From the NCBI RefSeq assembly GCF_040783975.1, contig NZ_CP160631.1:248001-312000 (forward strand): DNA of 64,000 nucleotides, read 5' to 3'. Under the pieces are notes generated by a model. That model saw only the letters and a program-made list of their open reading frames with translations, had not been told where the DNA came from and did no database searches. This DNA comes from Pantoea sp. Ep11b (GTDB taxonomy: Bacteria > Pseudomonadota > Gammaproteobacteria > Enterobacterales > Enterobacteriaceae). A program made the position numbers and the translations under genes. The first letter of the stretch is position 1, and the number at the start of each line of letters is the position of its first letter. Positions 55,981 to 64,000 of this stretch are shown one piece after another.

Positions 55981-56738
55981 GTCGGCGCAATCAGCTGACA
56001 GCTGTGGTCCTGTAACTCCTCCGCCGATCCCCTGTTCAGCAGCAGCCAGTTCTGCTCAATCGTCATCAGCACCAGTCGCCCATCCCGTAATTCCGCCAGA
56101 GCCAGCCCATATTTTCCCATCTCTGCCCGCGCGGCAGGTTGTTCGTCTGCCAGCCGGATAAACGCACTCTGCTGCGCCAGCGCCTCCGGCGTCAGGGTAC
56201 GCAGCCAGTAGCGGTGACTGCGCAGCGTGACGCGCTGCCACTGATCGCTGCGCGGCGGTGTCAGCCGGTCGAGCTGCTGACGCACATCGGCCCGCAGGCA
56301 GGAGAGATGAATGTGCAGCTGATTCTGCGTGCGCCCATAGTGGGCATTAATCGCCAGTGAGAGCACCCGGTCATCGACAGGCGAACCGTGACGCTGCGCC
56401 AGCAGGGAGCGTTCATGCCAGGCAAGGGCAAAATAATTGGGCGTGCCGGGATGGAGTAAGGTCGGGCTTTCGATGCCGCTGATCCTGTTGGTCGGGATCA
56501 GCAGATACTGCAGCGGCCCGTTGCGGTCTTTCAGCATCGCATAGTGCTGGCTGAGATCGACGCGCTGACAGGGTGCGGGATCGCCATGACGCTGCTGACC
56601 GGGCAGACATTGTTCGCTGACAATCTGCCACAGCGCATCGCTGTTCTTTTTGAAATGCATGGCAGCCGCCAGCATTCCCGCAATGACCAGCACCAGCAGA
56701 CCGGCAGCCAGACGGGCTGCACGACGTTTTATCGGCAT
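55965..56738 (-). CDS. cdh: CDP-diacylglycerol pyrophosphatase Cdh
   Basis: A 257-residue HIT-superfamily hydrolase that splits CDP-diacylglycerol to phosphatidic acid and CMP. An N-terminal membrane anchor covers about residues 8-28. The catalytic histidine motif is NQLHIHLSCLR, and GPLQYLLIPTNRISGIESP matches the E. coli protein. It lies between tpiA and sbp, as in E. coli. Its last four sense codons are part of the tpiA terminator. Confidence 0.93.
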   Translation of the reverse strand: MPIKRRAARLAAGLLVLVIAGMLAAAMHFKKNSDALWQIVSEQCLPGQQRHGDPAPCQRVDLSQHYAMLKDRNGPLQYLLIPTNRISGIESPTLLHPGTPNYFALAWHERSLLAQRHGSPVDDRVLSLAINAHYGRTQNQLHIHLSCLRADVRQQLDRLTPPRSDQWQRVTLRSHRYWLRTLTPEALAQQSAFIRLADEQPAARAEMGKYGLALAELRDGRLVLMTIEQNWLLLNRGSAEELQDHSCQLIAPTKKAA

Positions 56739-56848
56739 GATGACGCTTCCTGAATGGCTAAGCAGCCTGCATCCTCGCCTGGCAGGAAAAGAATGTCACG
56801 GGGTATTCGAATCAGAAGGGATCATCGGGGCGAAGAGGAAAGATCAGC

Positions 56849-56872
56849 GGTCAGCGCCAATCGGCGCTGACC
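56849..56872 (-). terminator. Probable sbp terminator
   Basis: A perfect 10-bp stem GGTCAGCGCC-GATT-GGCGCTGACC, 8 bases after the sbp stop. The T run downstream (CTGATCTTTCC) is weak, so it may act mainly as a 3' stabiliser. Confidence 0.65.
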
Positions 56873-56880
56873 ACCAGAGA

Positions 56881-57870
56881 TCAGGGTTTCATGACCTTGT
56901 CGTAGCTGCCGCCATCGGCAAAGTGCGCTTTCTGTGCCTGCGCCCAGCCGCCAAACTTATCCTGAACGGTAAACAGCTTCACCGGCGCAAAGGTGCTGGA
57001 GAATTTCTTCGCGATTTCAGCATCACGCGGGCGATAGTAGTTCTGTGCTGCAATCGTCTGACCTTCCGGCGAGTAGAGATACTTCAGGTAGGCATCGGCG
57101 ACTTTGCGCGTCTCTTTTTCGTCCACCACTTTATCGACCACTGACACCGTCGGTTCCGCCAGAATGGATTCGCTCGGGGTGACAATCTCAAACTTATCTT
57201 TGCCCAGCTTATTCACCGCCAGGTAGGCTTCATTTTCCCAGGCGATCAGCACATCACCAATCCCGCGCTCCACGAAGGTATTAGTTGCGCCGCGTGCCCC
57301 GGAATCCTGCACCTCAACGTTTTTAAACAGCGCTCTGACGTACGCCAGGGCTTTTGCCTGATCGCCATTGTTGTGGTCCAGCGCCCAGCCCCAGGCTGCC
57401 AGGTAGTTCCAGCGTGCACCGCCGGAGGTTTTCGGGTTGGGGGTAATCACGGAGACGCCGGGTTTCGTCAGGTCGCTCCAGTCATGGATCCCTTTCGGGT
57501 TCCCTTTACGCACCAGGAAGACAATGGTCGAGGTATAAGGCGCAGAGTTGTCCGGCAGACGCTGTTGCCAGTTTTTATCGATACGTCCCCGCTCGGCAAT
57601 GGCATCGACATCCGATTGCAACGCCAGCGTGACCACATCGGCACGAATGCCGTTGATGACGGAGGTCGCCTGCTTACCGGAGCCGCCATGTGACTGACGT
57701 ACGACAACATTATCGCCGGTTTCCTGTTTATAGTGCGCACTGAACGCTTTGTTGTACTGTTCGTACAGCTCACGCGTTGGGTCGTAGGAAACGTTTAACA
57801 GCTGAATGTCTTTCGCCAGAACGCTGGTCGAGGCCAGCAACAGGGTAACGCCAATACTCCACTTGTTCAT
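56881..57870 (-). CDS. sbp: Periplasmic sulfate-binding protein Sbp
   Basis: A 329-residue binding protein, the E. coli length, that feeds sulfate to the CysTWA transporter. A 19-residue signal peptide ends at SVLA. Conserved blocks include [26 protein letters not shown] (ligand site) and [20 protein letters not shown] chose the ATG giving MNKWSIG; five extra upstream codons are not needed. It is transcribed alone, leftward. Confidence 0.96.
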   Translation of the reverse strand: MNKWSIGVTLLLASTSVLAKDIQLLNVSYDPTRELYEQYNKAFSAHYKQETGDNVVVRQSHGGSGKQATSVINGIRADVVTLALQSDVDAIAERGRIDKNWQQRLPDNSAPYTSTIVFLVRKGNPKGIHDWSDLTKPGVSVITPNPKTSGGARWNYLAAWGWALDHNNGDQAKALAYVRALFKNVEVQDSGARGATNTFVERGIGDVLIAWENEAYLAVNKLGKDKFEIVTPSESILAEPTVSVVDKVVDEKETRKVADAYLKYLYSPEGQTIAAQNYYRPRDAEIAKKFSSTFAPVKLFTVQDKFGGWAQAQKAHFADGGSYDKVMKP

Positions 57871-57980
57871 TACGCACTCTCCCAATGTCGTTATGGGCTA
57901 AGCGTGACATAAACCAATTGAGAGATTAAAGAATTAAAAATAAGCGGTTATAACTGCGAGGAATATAGAGCCAGACTGCC

Positions 57981-58004
57981 GGAGCGTGCTGTGCAGCACG
58001 CTCC
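57981..58004 (-). other. Perfect 24-base hairpin after pfkA
   Basis: GGAGCGTGCTG-TG-CAGCACGCTCC, an 11-bp perfect stem with a 2-base centre, 9 bases after the pfkA stop. No T run follows in either direction, so it is more likely a 3' mRNA-stabilising structure than an intrinsic terminator. Confidence 0.6.
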
Positions 58005-58013
58005 GCCGTATGA

Positions 58014-58976
58014 TCAGTAGAGTTTTTTCGCGGTGTCGAGCCAGTCACGCTTGAACGGACGCTTCATGTTTTCAATCGCGTCAATGATGTCGTGATGGAC
58101 CATCTTCTCGTTCTGAATACCGACGCAGCGGCCGCCATAACCCTGCATCAGCAGTTCAATGGAGTAGGCACCCATCCGCGACGCCAGAATGCGGTCATAG
58201 GCGCAGGGCGCACCGCCACGCTGAATGTGACCCAGTACGGTCGAACGGGTTTCACGTTTGGTTTCTGTTTCGATGTAACGCGCCAGATCGTCGATATCGC
58301 AGATGTGCTCGGTAATCGCCACGATGGCATGTTTCTTCCCTTTGGCGATGCCCGCTTTGATCTCCGCCACCAGCTCTTCGCGGGTGTAGGGGAACTCTGG
58401 CAGCACGATGAACTCACAGCCACCGGCAATCGCTGCCGCCAGCGTCAGATCGCCACAGTAGCGGCCCATCACTTCAACGATAGAGATGCGCTGGTGCGAA
58501 GAAGAGGTATCACGCAGGCGGTCAATCGCTTCCACCACCGTTTCCAGCGCAGTGAAGTAACCGATGGTGTAATCTGTTCCGGCAACGTCGTTATCGATGG
58601 TGCCGGGCAGACCGATGCAGGGGAAGCCCATCTCAGTCAGTCGCTTGGCACCCATATAGGAACCATCACCGCCAATCACCACCAGCGCATCGATGCCGCG
58701 CTTTTTCATGTTCTCAATGGCGACCTGACGGATATCTTCGTTACGGAACTCAGGAAAACGCGCCGAGCCCAGGAACGTGCCGCCGCGATTGATCATGTCA
58801 GAGACGCTGTAGCGATCGAGGTTGATCATGCGATCTTCGTACAGTCCCAGATAGCCGTCATAGATCCCAAAAACTTCCAGTCCTTCACTCAGCGCGGAAC
58901 GTACCACTCCGCGAATAGCTGCGTTCATGCCTGGGGCGTCACCGCCGCTGGTTAATACACCAATTTTCTTGATCAT
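58014..58976 (-). CDS. pfkA: ATP-dependent 6-phosphofructokinase PfkA
   Basis: A 320-residue enzyme, the E. coli length, making fructose 1,6-bisphosphate. The ATP loop is [24 protein letters not shown] binds Mg-ATP, and the catalytic Asp is in [14 protein letters not shown] allosteric residues such as those in [10 protein letters not shown] are retained. Twenty-one upstream codons in frame are not supported. A Cra operator overlaps its promoter. Confidence 0.97.
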   Translation of the reverse strand: MIKKIGVLTSGGDAPGMNAAIRGVVRSALSEGLEVFGIYDGYLGLYEDRMINLDRYSVSDMINRGGTFLGSARFPEFRNEDIRQVAIENMKKRGIDALVVIGGDGSYMGAKRLTEMGFPCIGLPGTIDNDVAGTDYTIGYFTALETVVEAIDRLRDTSSSHQRISIVEVMGRYCGDLTLAAAIAGGCEFIVLPEFPYTREELVAEIKAGIAKGKKHAIVAITEHICDIDDLARYIETETKRETRSTVLGHIQRGGAPCAYDRILASRMGAYSIELLMQGYGGRCVGIQNEKMVHHDIIDAIENMKRPFKRDWLDTAKKLY

Positions 58977-59069
58977 GACAACCTCTGGATTGTTCAAACT
59001 AAGGGTTAATCCTGCCTGTCGATCGCGGCAGACGGCCATTTATGACTCGCGCGACATGTGATGGCAGAT

Positions 59070-59103
59070 AGTATATCAAAGGCTTGCTGCTGAATTGATT
59101 CAG
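59070..59103 (-). promoter_or_regulatory. pfkA promoter overlapped by a Cra (FruR) operator
   Basis: TATACT (59070-59075, minus strand) is a clear -10 element. A perfect palindrome CTGAAT-TG-ATTCAG (59090-59103) covers the -35 position. It matches the Cra consensus and the E. coli pfkA operator, so Cra should repress pfkA until fructose 1-phosphate accumulates. Confidence 0.8.
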
Positions 59104-59181
59104 GTCAGACAACTTTTCACTAATTTTTGCAGCAATGTTAACGCCAGGTCATACCTTGCGTATCAAATTGATTCAGTTGGG

Positions 59182-60084
59182 TTAAAAACCGGCAGAATCC
59201 TGTTTCTCGAACGGTACCACAGAACAGGGATCCTGATGGATAATTACGTCCGATCCGGGAAATTCTTTACGTAGCGCCTTCTCAACCTGATCGGCAACCC
59301 GATGCGCCTGTACCAGCGGCAGCTGATCCTCCAGCTCCAGATGAAGCTGAATAAATTTAGTCGGCCCGGACTGACGGGTGCGCAAATCGTGAACGCCCTG
59401 CACCTGCGGCCAGGTGGTGGCGAGGGTCAGGATCTGCTGCCGCTCCTCTTCCGGCAACGCGCGGTCCAGCAGCGACTGCACCGCCTCGTAGCCCATACGC
59501 AGCGCGCTGTAGAGAATAAACAGGCCAATCCCCAGCGCGAACAGGGCGTCTGCGCGCGCAAAGCCATAGCTGCTCAGCACCAGCGCAATCAGAATGGCAC
59601 CGTTCATGATGACGTCCGACTGGTAGTGCAGCATATCGGCCCGGATTGCCTGACTGCGGGTTTTGCGTACCACCCAGCGCTGAAAGGCGACCAGGATCAG
59701 CGTCGAACTCAGTGCCACCACGGTCACCGCAATCCCGACGTCCGGTGCGCGCAGCACATTGGGGGAGGCCAGATGCTGCAGGCCGGTCAGAAACAGGAAC
59801 AGGGCCGAACCGGAAATAAACATACTCTGGGCCAGCGCGGCCAGTGACTCCGCTTTGCCATGGCCGAAGGTATGATCTTCATCAGCCGGCTGCAGGGCAT
59901 AGCGTACGACCAGCAGATTAGTGAGCGAGGCGGCGATATCGACCAACGAGTCCACCAGAGAGGCCAGCAGACTCACCGATCCGGTGTACCACCAGGCAAA
60001 GATTTTCACGAGTAACAACACAGAAGCAAGAATGGTAGCGGCAAGCGCAGCGCGCTTTACCAGTCGGCCATAAGAGGGTTGCAT
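59182..60084 (-). CDS. fieF: Cation-efflux pump FieF (YiiP)
   Basis: A 300-residue cation diffusion facilitator, the E. coli length, exporting zinc and ferrous iron in exchange for protons. Asp45 and Asp49 (LVDSLVD) and the later HYQSDV form the transport site; [11 protein letters not shown] is the family motif. The cytoplasmic metal domain covers about 210-300. I chose MQPSYGRL, which has AGGAAA 7 bases upstream. Confidence 0.96.
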   Translation of the reverse strand: MQPSYGRLVKRAALAATILASVLLLVKIFAWWYTGSVSLLASLVDSLVDIAASLTNLLVVRYALQPADEDHTFGHGKAESLAALAQSMFISGSALFLFLTGLQHLASPNVLRAPDVGIAVTVVALSSTLILVAFQRWVVRKTRSQAIRADMLHYQSDVIMNGAILIALVLSSYGFARADALFALGIGLFILYSALRMGYEAVQSLLDRALPEEERQQILTLATTWPQVQGVHDLRTRQSGPTKFIQLHLELEDQLPLVQAHRVADQVEKALRKEFPGSDVIIHQDPCSVVPFEKQDSAGF

Positions 60085-60225
60085 GCCAGTTTTCCTGTAG
60101 CGCATCGATGACGATGCGCACTCAGATGAAAGAGTGGCTGCAGTTTAACACCGGGAAGCGGAGCGTGCTCAGCAGGTCGCTCAGCCGGTCAGTTTCTTTT
60201 GACAGTGACAGGGTTTGAAAGGGAG

Positions 60226-60260
60226 AAAAAAACAAGCCCCGACCTCACAGAGGACGGGGC
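60226..60260 (-). terminator. Terminator after the KGG-repeat gene
   Basis: On the minus strand a stem GCCCCGTCCTC/GAGGTCGGGGC with one internal A-A mismatch is followed by TTGTTTTTTT. It lies between the small KGG gene and fieF. Confidence 0.88.
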
Positions 60261-60326
60261 AGAGTGTCATACACATCAGGATCAGGCCATGCTCAGAGGC
60301 AGGCCCGCCCTAAGGAAGAGAGGCGA

Positions 60327-60482
60327 TTACTTCTTGCCGCCTTTTTTCCCGGCTTCTGATGCTTTTTCACGATCGTTTTTAAAATTTCCGCCGCCGCTGT
60401 TCTGGCCGCCTTTTTTACCGGCTTCAGACGCTTTTTGCGGATTATCTGCGAAATTACCTGAACCACCACGATGCTCTGCCAT
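60327..60482 (-). CDS. Small KGG-repeat stress protein (YciG/Con-10 family)
   Basis: A 51-residue, very hydrophilic protein beginning MAEHRGGSGNFADNPQ. It holds two copies of the repeat KASEAGKKGG (residues 17-26 and 40-49). GGAG precedes the ATG. It is homologous to E. coli YciG, whose gene lies elsewhere and is linked to general stress and motility; the biochemical function is unknown. It has its own terminator. Placed between fieF and cpxP, it is an addition relative to E. coli. Confidence 0.9.
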   Translation of the reverse strand: MAEHRGGSGNFADNPQKASEAGKKGGQNSGGGNFKNDREKASEAGKKGGKK

Positions 60483-60863
60483 AACTTACTCCGTTAATAG
60501 ATTCATTCAGGACTACATAATGTGGTTGCTGCTCCCTGAGACTTCGCAAAGACACTGCATTTCCCTGCAGTGACAGAACTAAGTGTAGAGGGTGCGCCTG
60601 AACCGGCAAGCGTAACGCGGGATAAGCAACCCATTGATTAGTTGAATGAAAATCAAGAGGCGGGTCAGTAACTTATTGTCTTTCAGCAGGTTAGCCGGTT
60701 TCATCCGTCTGAAAAACCTACCGGTACGCTTAACGCGAAAGAGTGGCCCGTAAAGTCATAAATCGGCAGGACTGGCAAACAAACGTTAAACAGGCGCTAA
60801 TAAAAAGCGGCTTTTGTTACAGAGTGATGATTCCTGTCAAAATAAAAAAAGTGAAAAAAAGAT
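60483..60863. other. Intergenic region between the KGG gene and CpxQ
   Basis: A stretch of about 380 bases without a recognisable gene. Near the left end it must hold the KGG gene promoter. A small hairpin CTGCATTTCCCTGCAG lies near 60556-60571. A weak CpxR-like GTAAA lies near 60750. I see no convincing open frame or RNA. Confidence 0.5.
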
Positions 60864-60922
60864 AAAAAAAACCCCCACCATCATGGCGGGGGAAGACAGG
60901 GATGTGTCTATGGCAAGGAAAA
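60864..60922 (-). ncRNA. cpxQ: CpxQ small RNA from the cpxP 3' end
   Basis: The 59-base segment starts TTTTCCTTGCCATAGACAC, continues with CATCCCTGTCTT, and ends in a GC-rich terminator hairpin (CCCCCGCCA/TGGTGGGGG) plus eight T. This is nearly the Salmonella/E. coli CpxQ sequence, an Hfq-dependent sRNA cut by RNase E from cpxP mRNA. It represses envelope-stress targets such as cpxP-co-regulated membrane protein genes. The first part is the conserved seed region. Confidence 0.88.
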
Positions 60923-60935
60923 CAGGGATACTATG

Positions 60936-61445
60936 TTACTGGTTACTGCTGGTACGACTCACTGCCTGCAGCGATGACGCTGGCTGCAATTTCGAAATAT
61001 GGCGCAGCTCGTTAAGCCGCTGCTGATAATTCTGCTGAACCCTGGCCTGCTGGGCCGGCGTCAGCAGCTGAAACATCTGATTCTGTACGCGGGCCAGCTC
61101 AACCTGCTGTTTAACCTGAACACGGGCGATAACTTCCGCCTTTTCGCGGATGGCCGCTTCGTTAAACTGGTCTGCAGTGACTAATTCATGCAGTGCTGCA
61201 ATATCGTCAATGTGAACGACCGGGCGCTCATGCCGGGCCTGTTGCATCAGGTCACGCATCTGCTGACGCTGCTCTTCCGTCAACTCGATGCCATCGAACA
61301 TGTGGCTTTGCGGATTTTGCGTCATACTGCCTGTCGGCAATCCGCCATGATGCATTTCGTCAATCGTCGTCGCCTCCCGGGCACCTGCGCTGGCACCACT
61401 CAGCGCCACCGCTGAGGCAAGGACGACGGCGGTTAATGTGCGCAT
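60936..61445 (-). CDS. cpxP: Periplasmic Cpx pathway inhibitor CpxP
   Basis: A 169-residue periplasmic protein; E. coli CpxP has 166. The signal peptide ends near SGASAGA. The family LTxxQ motifs are GIELTEEQRQQMRDLMQQ and LLTPAQQARVQ, and SHMFDGIEL is conserved. CpxP dampens CpxA and delivers misfolded pilins to DegP. It is divergent from cpxRA with a consensus CpxR box between them, and its 3' untranslated end makes CpxQ. Confidence 0.93.
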   Translation of the reverse strand: MRTLTAVVLASAVALSGASAGAREATTIDEMHHGGLPTGSMTQNPQSHMFDGIELTEEQRQQMRDLMQQARHERPVVHIDDIAALHELVTADQFNEAAIREKAEVIARVQVKQQVELARVQNQMFQLLTPAQQARVQQNYQQRLNELRHISKLQPASSLQAVSRTSSNQ

Positions 61446-61524
61446 CGTGTACTCCAGTTCGTTCCGTTTTGCGATTCAACGAGAGCCAGTGTACGGCGAC
61501 AGCTGCAAACATCCGTCAGGGGGT

Positions 61525-61539
61525 GTAAAACTACGTAAA
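61525..61539. promoter_or_regulatory. CpxR box between cpxP and cpxR
   Basis: GTAAA-ACTAC-GTAAA is a perfect match to the CpxR consensus GTAAA-N5-GTAAA. It lies 80 bases from the cpxP start and 55 from the cpxR start, so phosphorylated CpxR can activate both divergent units. Confidence 0.93.
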
Positions 61540-61593
61540 GCGATGGATAGGTGCGCCAGGAACACGGTATTTTGCCTGCGGAGGGCTACAAAA

Positions 61594-62292
61594 ATGAATA
61601 AAATCCTGTTGGTAGATGACGACCGCGAATTAACTTCGCTTTTAAAAGAATTGTTAGAAATGGAAGGGTTTGAAGTGGTGGTCGCCAGCGATGGCGAACA
61701 GGCACTGAACCTGCTCGATAACTCTATTGATCTGCTTTTACTGGATGTCATGATGCCGAAGAAAAACGGTATCGACACCCTGAAAGAACTGCGTCAGCAA
61801 CATCAGACCCCCGTCATCATGCTAACCGCGCGCGGCAGCGAGCTGGATCGCGTACTGGGCCTCGAACTGGGTGCAGATGACTATCTGCCTAAACCCTTTA
61901 ACGATCGCGAACTGGTGGCGCGTATCCGCGCTATTCTGCGCCGCTCGAACTGGAGTGAGCAGCAGCAGCAGCACGACAACAGCTCTCCTACGCTGGAAGT
62001 CGACTGCCTGCGCCTCAATCCGGGTCGCCAGGAGGCCAGCTTTAACGATGTGACGCTGGAGCTTACCGGTACGGAGTTCACCCTGCTCTACCTGCTGGCA
62101 CAGCATCTGGGCCAGGTGGTATCGCGTGAGCACCTGAGTCAGGAAGTGCTGGGCAAGCGCCTGACCCCTTTTGACCGCGCCATCGATATGCACATCTCCA
62201 ATCTGCGTCGCAAACTGCCTGAGCGTCACGATGGTCATCCCTGGTTTAAAACCTTGCGGGGCCGCGGCTATCTGATGGTTTCAGCGTCATGA
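61594..62292 (+). CDS. cpxR: Envelope stress response regulator CpxR
   Basis: A 232-residue OmpR-type regulator, the E. coli length. The receiver domain starts MNKILLVDDDRELTSLLKEL, with phosphoacceptor Asp51 in LLLLDVMMPKKNG. The winged helix carries FDRAIDMHISNLRRKLPE. The start follows GCGGAGGG by 8 bases; the upstream in-frame extension runs through the promoter. It overlaps cpxA by ATGA. Confidence 0.97.
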   Translation: MNKILLVDDDRELTSLLKELLEMEGFEVVVASDGEQALNLLDNSIDLLLLDVMMPKKNGIDTLKELRQQHQTPVIMLTARGSELDRVLGLELGADDYLPKPFNDRELVARIRAILRRSNWSEQQQQHDNSSPTLEVDCLRLNPGRQEASFNDVTLELTGTEFTLLYLLAQHLGQVVSREHLSQEVLGKRLTPFDRAIDMHISNLRRKLPERHDGHPWFKTLRGRGYLMVSAS

Positions 62293-63668
62293 TAGGAAGT
62301 CTGACCACCCGTATCTTCGCCATCTTCTGGTTAACCCTGGCGCTGGTGCTGATGCTGGTGCTCATGGTGCCCAAGCTCGATTCACGACAGATGACCTCGC
62401 TGCTGGAGAGTGAACAGCGGCAGGGCATCATGATCGAGCAGCATGTCGAAGCTGAGCTGTCGCAGGATCCCCCTAACGATCTGATGTGGTGGCGTCGTCT
62501 GTTTCGGGCCGTGGAAAAGTGGGCACCGCCAGGTCAGCGGCTGCTGTTAGTGACCAGCGAAGGTCGGGTGATCGGTGCGCAGCATAATGAAATGCAGGTG
62601 ATCCGTAACTTTATCGGCCAGTCTGACAATGCCGATCATCCGCAGAAAAAGAAGTATGGCCGTGTTGAGCTGGTAGGGCCTTTCGCCGTCCGGGATGGCG
62701 AAGATAACTACCAGCTTTATATGATCCGCCCGGCCAACAGTTCTCAGCTCGATTTCGTCAATCTGCTGTTTGACCGTCCCCTTCTGCTGCTGATCGTTAC
62801 CATGCTGATCAGCTCGCCGCTGCTGCTGTGGCTCGCCTGGAGCCTGGCGCGTCCGGCACGTAAGTTAAAATATGCGGCCGATGAGGTGGCCAGCGGGAAT
62901 CTGCGCCAGCATCCAGAGCTGGAGTCGGGGCCTCAGGAGTTTCTGGCTGCGGGGTCGAGCTTTAACCAGATGGTGAGCGCGCTGGAGCGGATGATGACCG
63001 GTCAGCAACGGCTGTTATCCGACATCAGCCATGAACTTCGTACCCCGCTGACCCGCCTGCAGCTGGCGACCGCACTGCTGCGCCGGCGTCAGGGCGAAAG
63101 TAAAGAGCTGGGCCGCATCGAAATGGAAGCGCAGCGTCTCGATGGCATGATCAACGACCTGCTGGTGCTGTCGCGCACCCAGCATAAAAATGCGCTGGTC
63201 AGCGAGGCGATGAAGGCGAATCAGCTGTGGAATGGGGTGCTGGAAGATGCGCGCTTTGAAGCTGAGCAGATGGGTAAGAAGATGGATATCCCCTATCCGC
63301 CTGGCCCGTGGCCGCTTTATGGCAACCCGCATGCGCTGGAGAGTGCGCTGGAAAATATCGTGCGCAACGCGCTGCGTTATTCCCACTCGCACATCAGCGT
63401 CAGCTTCTCGGTCGATATTTCCGGCATCACGGTGCATGTGGATGATGACGGTCCTGGCGTCAGCCCGGAAGATCGTGAACAGATTTTCCGTCCCTTCTAC
63501 CGGACCGATGAAGCGCGCGACCGCGAGTCAGGCGGCACCGGTCTCGGCCTGGCGATCGTCGACACGGCCGTACAGCAGCATCGGGGCTGGGTAAAAGCCG
63601 ATGACAGCCCGCTGGGCGGCCTGCGTCTCACCCTCTGGCTGCCGCTCTACTCCTCCGGCCGCCAATAA
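62289..63668 (+). CDS. cpxA: Envelope stress sensor histidine kinase CpxA
   Basis: A 459-residue kinase with two membrane helices (about 7-29 and 164-184) around a periplasmic sensor, then HAMP and catalytic domains. The phosphorylated His248 is in DISHELRTPLTRLQ, the N box is ALENIVRNALRYS, and the G boxes are DDDGPGVSPEDR and GGTGLGLAIV. It phosphorylates CpxR during misfolding stress in the envelope. Confidence 0.97.
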   Translation: MIGSLTTRIFAIFWLTLALVLMLVLMVPKLDSRQMTSLLESEQRQGIMIEQHVEAELSQDPPNDLMWWRRLFRAVEKWAPPGQRLLLVTSEGRVIGAQHNEMQVIRNFIGQSDNADHPQKKKYGRVELVGPFAVRDGEDNYQLYMIRPANSSQLDFVNLLFDRPLLLLIVTMLISSPLLLWLAWSLARPARKLKYAADEVASGNLRQHPELESGPQEFLAAGSSFNQMVSALERMMTGQQRLLSDISHELRTPLTRLQLATALLRRRQGESKELGRIEMEAQRLDGMINDLLVLSRTQHKNALVSEAMKANQLWNGVLEDARFEAEQMGKKMDIPYPPGPWPLYGNPHALESALENIVRNALRYSHSHISVSFSVDISGITVHVDDDGPGVSPEDREQIFRPFYRTDEARDRESGGTGLGLAIVDTAVQQHRGWVKADDSPLGGLRLTLWLPLYSSGRQ

Positions 63669-63704
63669 TTTGCTAAGCTTCGGCCCCTGTCATCGGGGGC
63701 CTTA

Positions 63705-64000
63705 TGCTTAACATTGTCTTGTTTGAACCAGAAATTCCGCCGAATACCGGCAATATCATTCGTCTTTGCGCCAATACGGGCTTTCAGCTTCATCTGATCC
63801 AGCCGCTTGGCTTTGCGTGGGATGATAAACGCCTGCGCCGTGCGGGACTGGATTACCACGAATTTACCGCAATTAAATTTCACGCTGACTATCCGGCGTT
63901 TATCGCCTCCGAGTCACCGAAACGCCTGTTTGCGCTGACGACCAAAGGGACGCCTGCACACAGCGCTGTCGCGTATCAGGCGGGAGATTATCTGCTGTTC
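63705..64000 (+). CDS. trmL: tRNA (cytidine/uridine-2'-O)-methyltransferase TrmL, N-terminal part
   Basis: The first 98 codons of the SPOUT methyltransferase that methylates the wobble ribose of tRNA-Leu; the gene is cut by the window end. It begins [20 protein letters not shown] and includes [19 protein letters not shown] and [14 protein letters not shown]. The C-terminal trefoil knot lies outside. The Shine-Dalgarno G run lies in a hairpin (GGCCCC/GGGGCC at 63683-63702) that follows cpxA. In E. coli trmL lies beside cysE, so this neighbour is new. Confidence 0.95.

Overview
The window is a stretch of core chromosome from a member of the Enterobacterales, most likely the Erwiniaceae (Pantoea/Erwinia group). 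Nearly every protein can be aligned by eye over its full length with an Escherichia coli K-12 homologue, and long blocks keep the E. coli gene order. The differences point away from E. coli and towards Pantoea/Erwinia: argG lies inside the arg operon, a peroxiredoxin-glutaredoxin hybrid sits beside oxyR where E. coli has oxyS, emrD lies beside glpX, and menA is missing between hslU and rraA. I cannot name the species from the sequence alone.

Layout. 1-7.8 kb: branched-chain amino acid locus, with the start of ilvC, its activator ilvY, and the leftward attenuated operon ilvL-ilvG-ilvM-ilvE-ilvD-ilvA. 8-10.9 kb: comM (yifB), maoP and hdfR. 10.9-16.8 kb: a complete leftward rRNA operon (P1/P2 promoters, 16S, tRNA-Ile, tRNA-Ala, 23S, 5S, tRNA-Asp, tRNA-Trp, terminator). 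16.8-25.4 kb: murI and btuB (overlapping, with a cobalamin riboswitch), trmA, yijD-fabR, sthA, oxyR and the hybrid peroxiredoxin. 25.5-31.3 kb: arginine cluster argCBGH with divergent argE around a double ARG box. 31.7-39.7 kb: ppc, metF, metBL and metJ, with tandem MetJ operators. 39.9-47.8 kb: rpmE, priA, cytR, ftsN, the heat-shock protease hslVU, rraA and zapB. 48-57.9 kb: glycerol operon glpFKX, emrD, fpr, yiiR, yiiQ, tpiA, cdh and sbp. 58-64 kb: pfkA, fieF, a small KGG-repeat protein, cpxP with the 3'-end sRNA CpxQ, cpxRA, and the start of trmL, cut by the window end.

How it works together. Most loci carry their own visible regulatory logic: IlvY operator, ilv attenuator, B12 riboswitch, OxyR site, ARG boxes, met boxes, GlpR and CRP sites, a sigma-32 promoter, a Cra operator, a CpxR box and a Sxy-type CRP-S site before comM. 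Intergenic gaps are short, and several convergent pairs overlap by 10-18 bp.

I see no phage, insertion sequence, CRISPR array, toxin-antitoxin pair or obvious novel defence system. The most interesting points are structural: the rRNA operon joins flanks that belong to two different rrn operons in E. coli, oxyS is replaced by an OxyR-linked hybrid peroxidase, and several regulatory elements are nested inside coding sequence or leaders.
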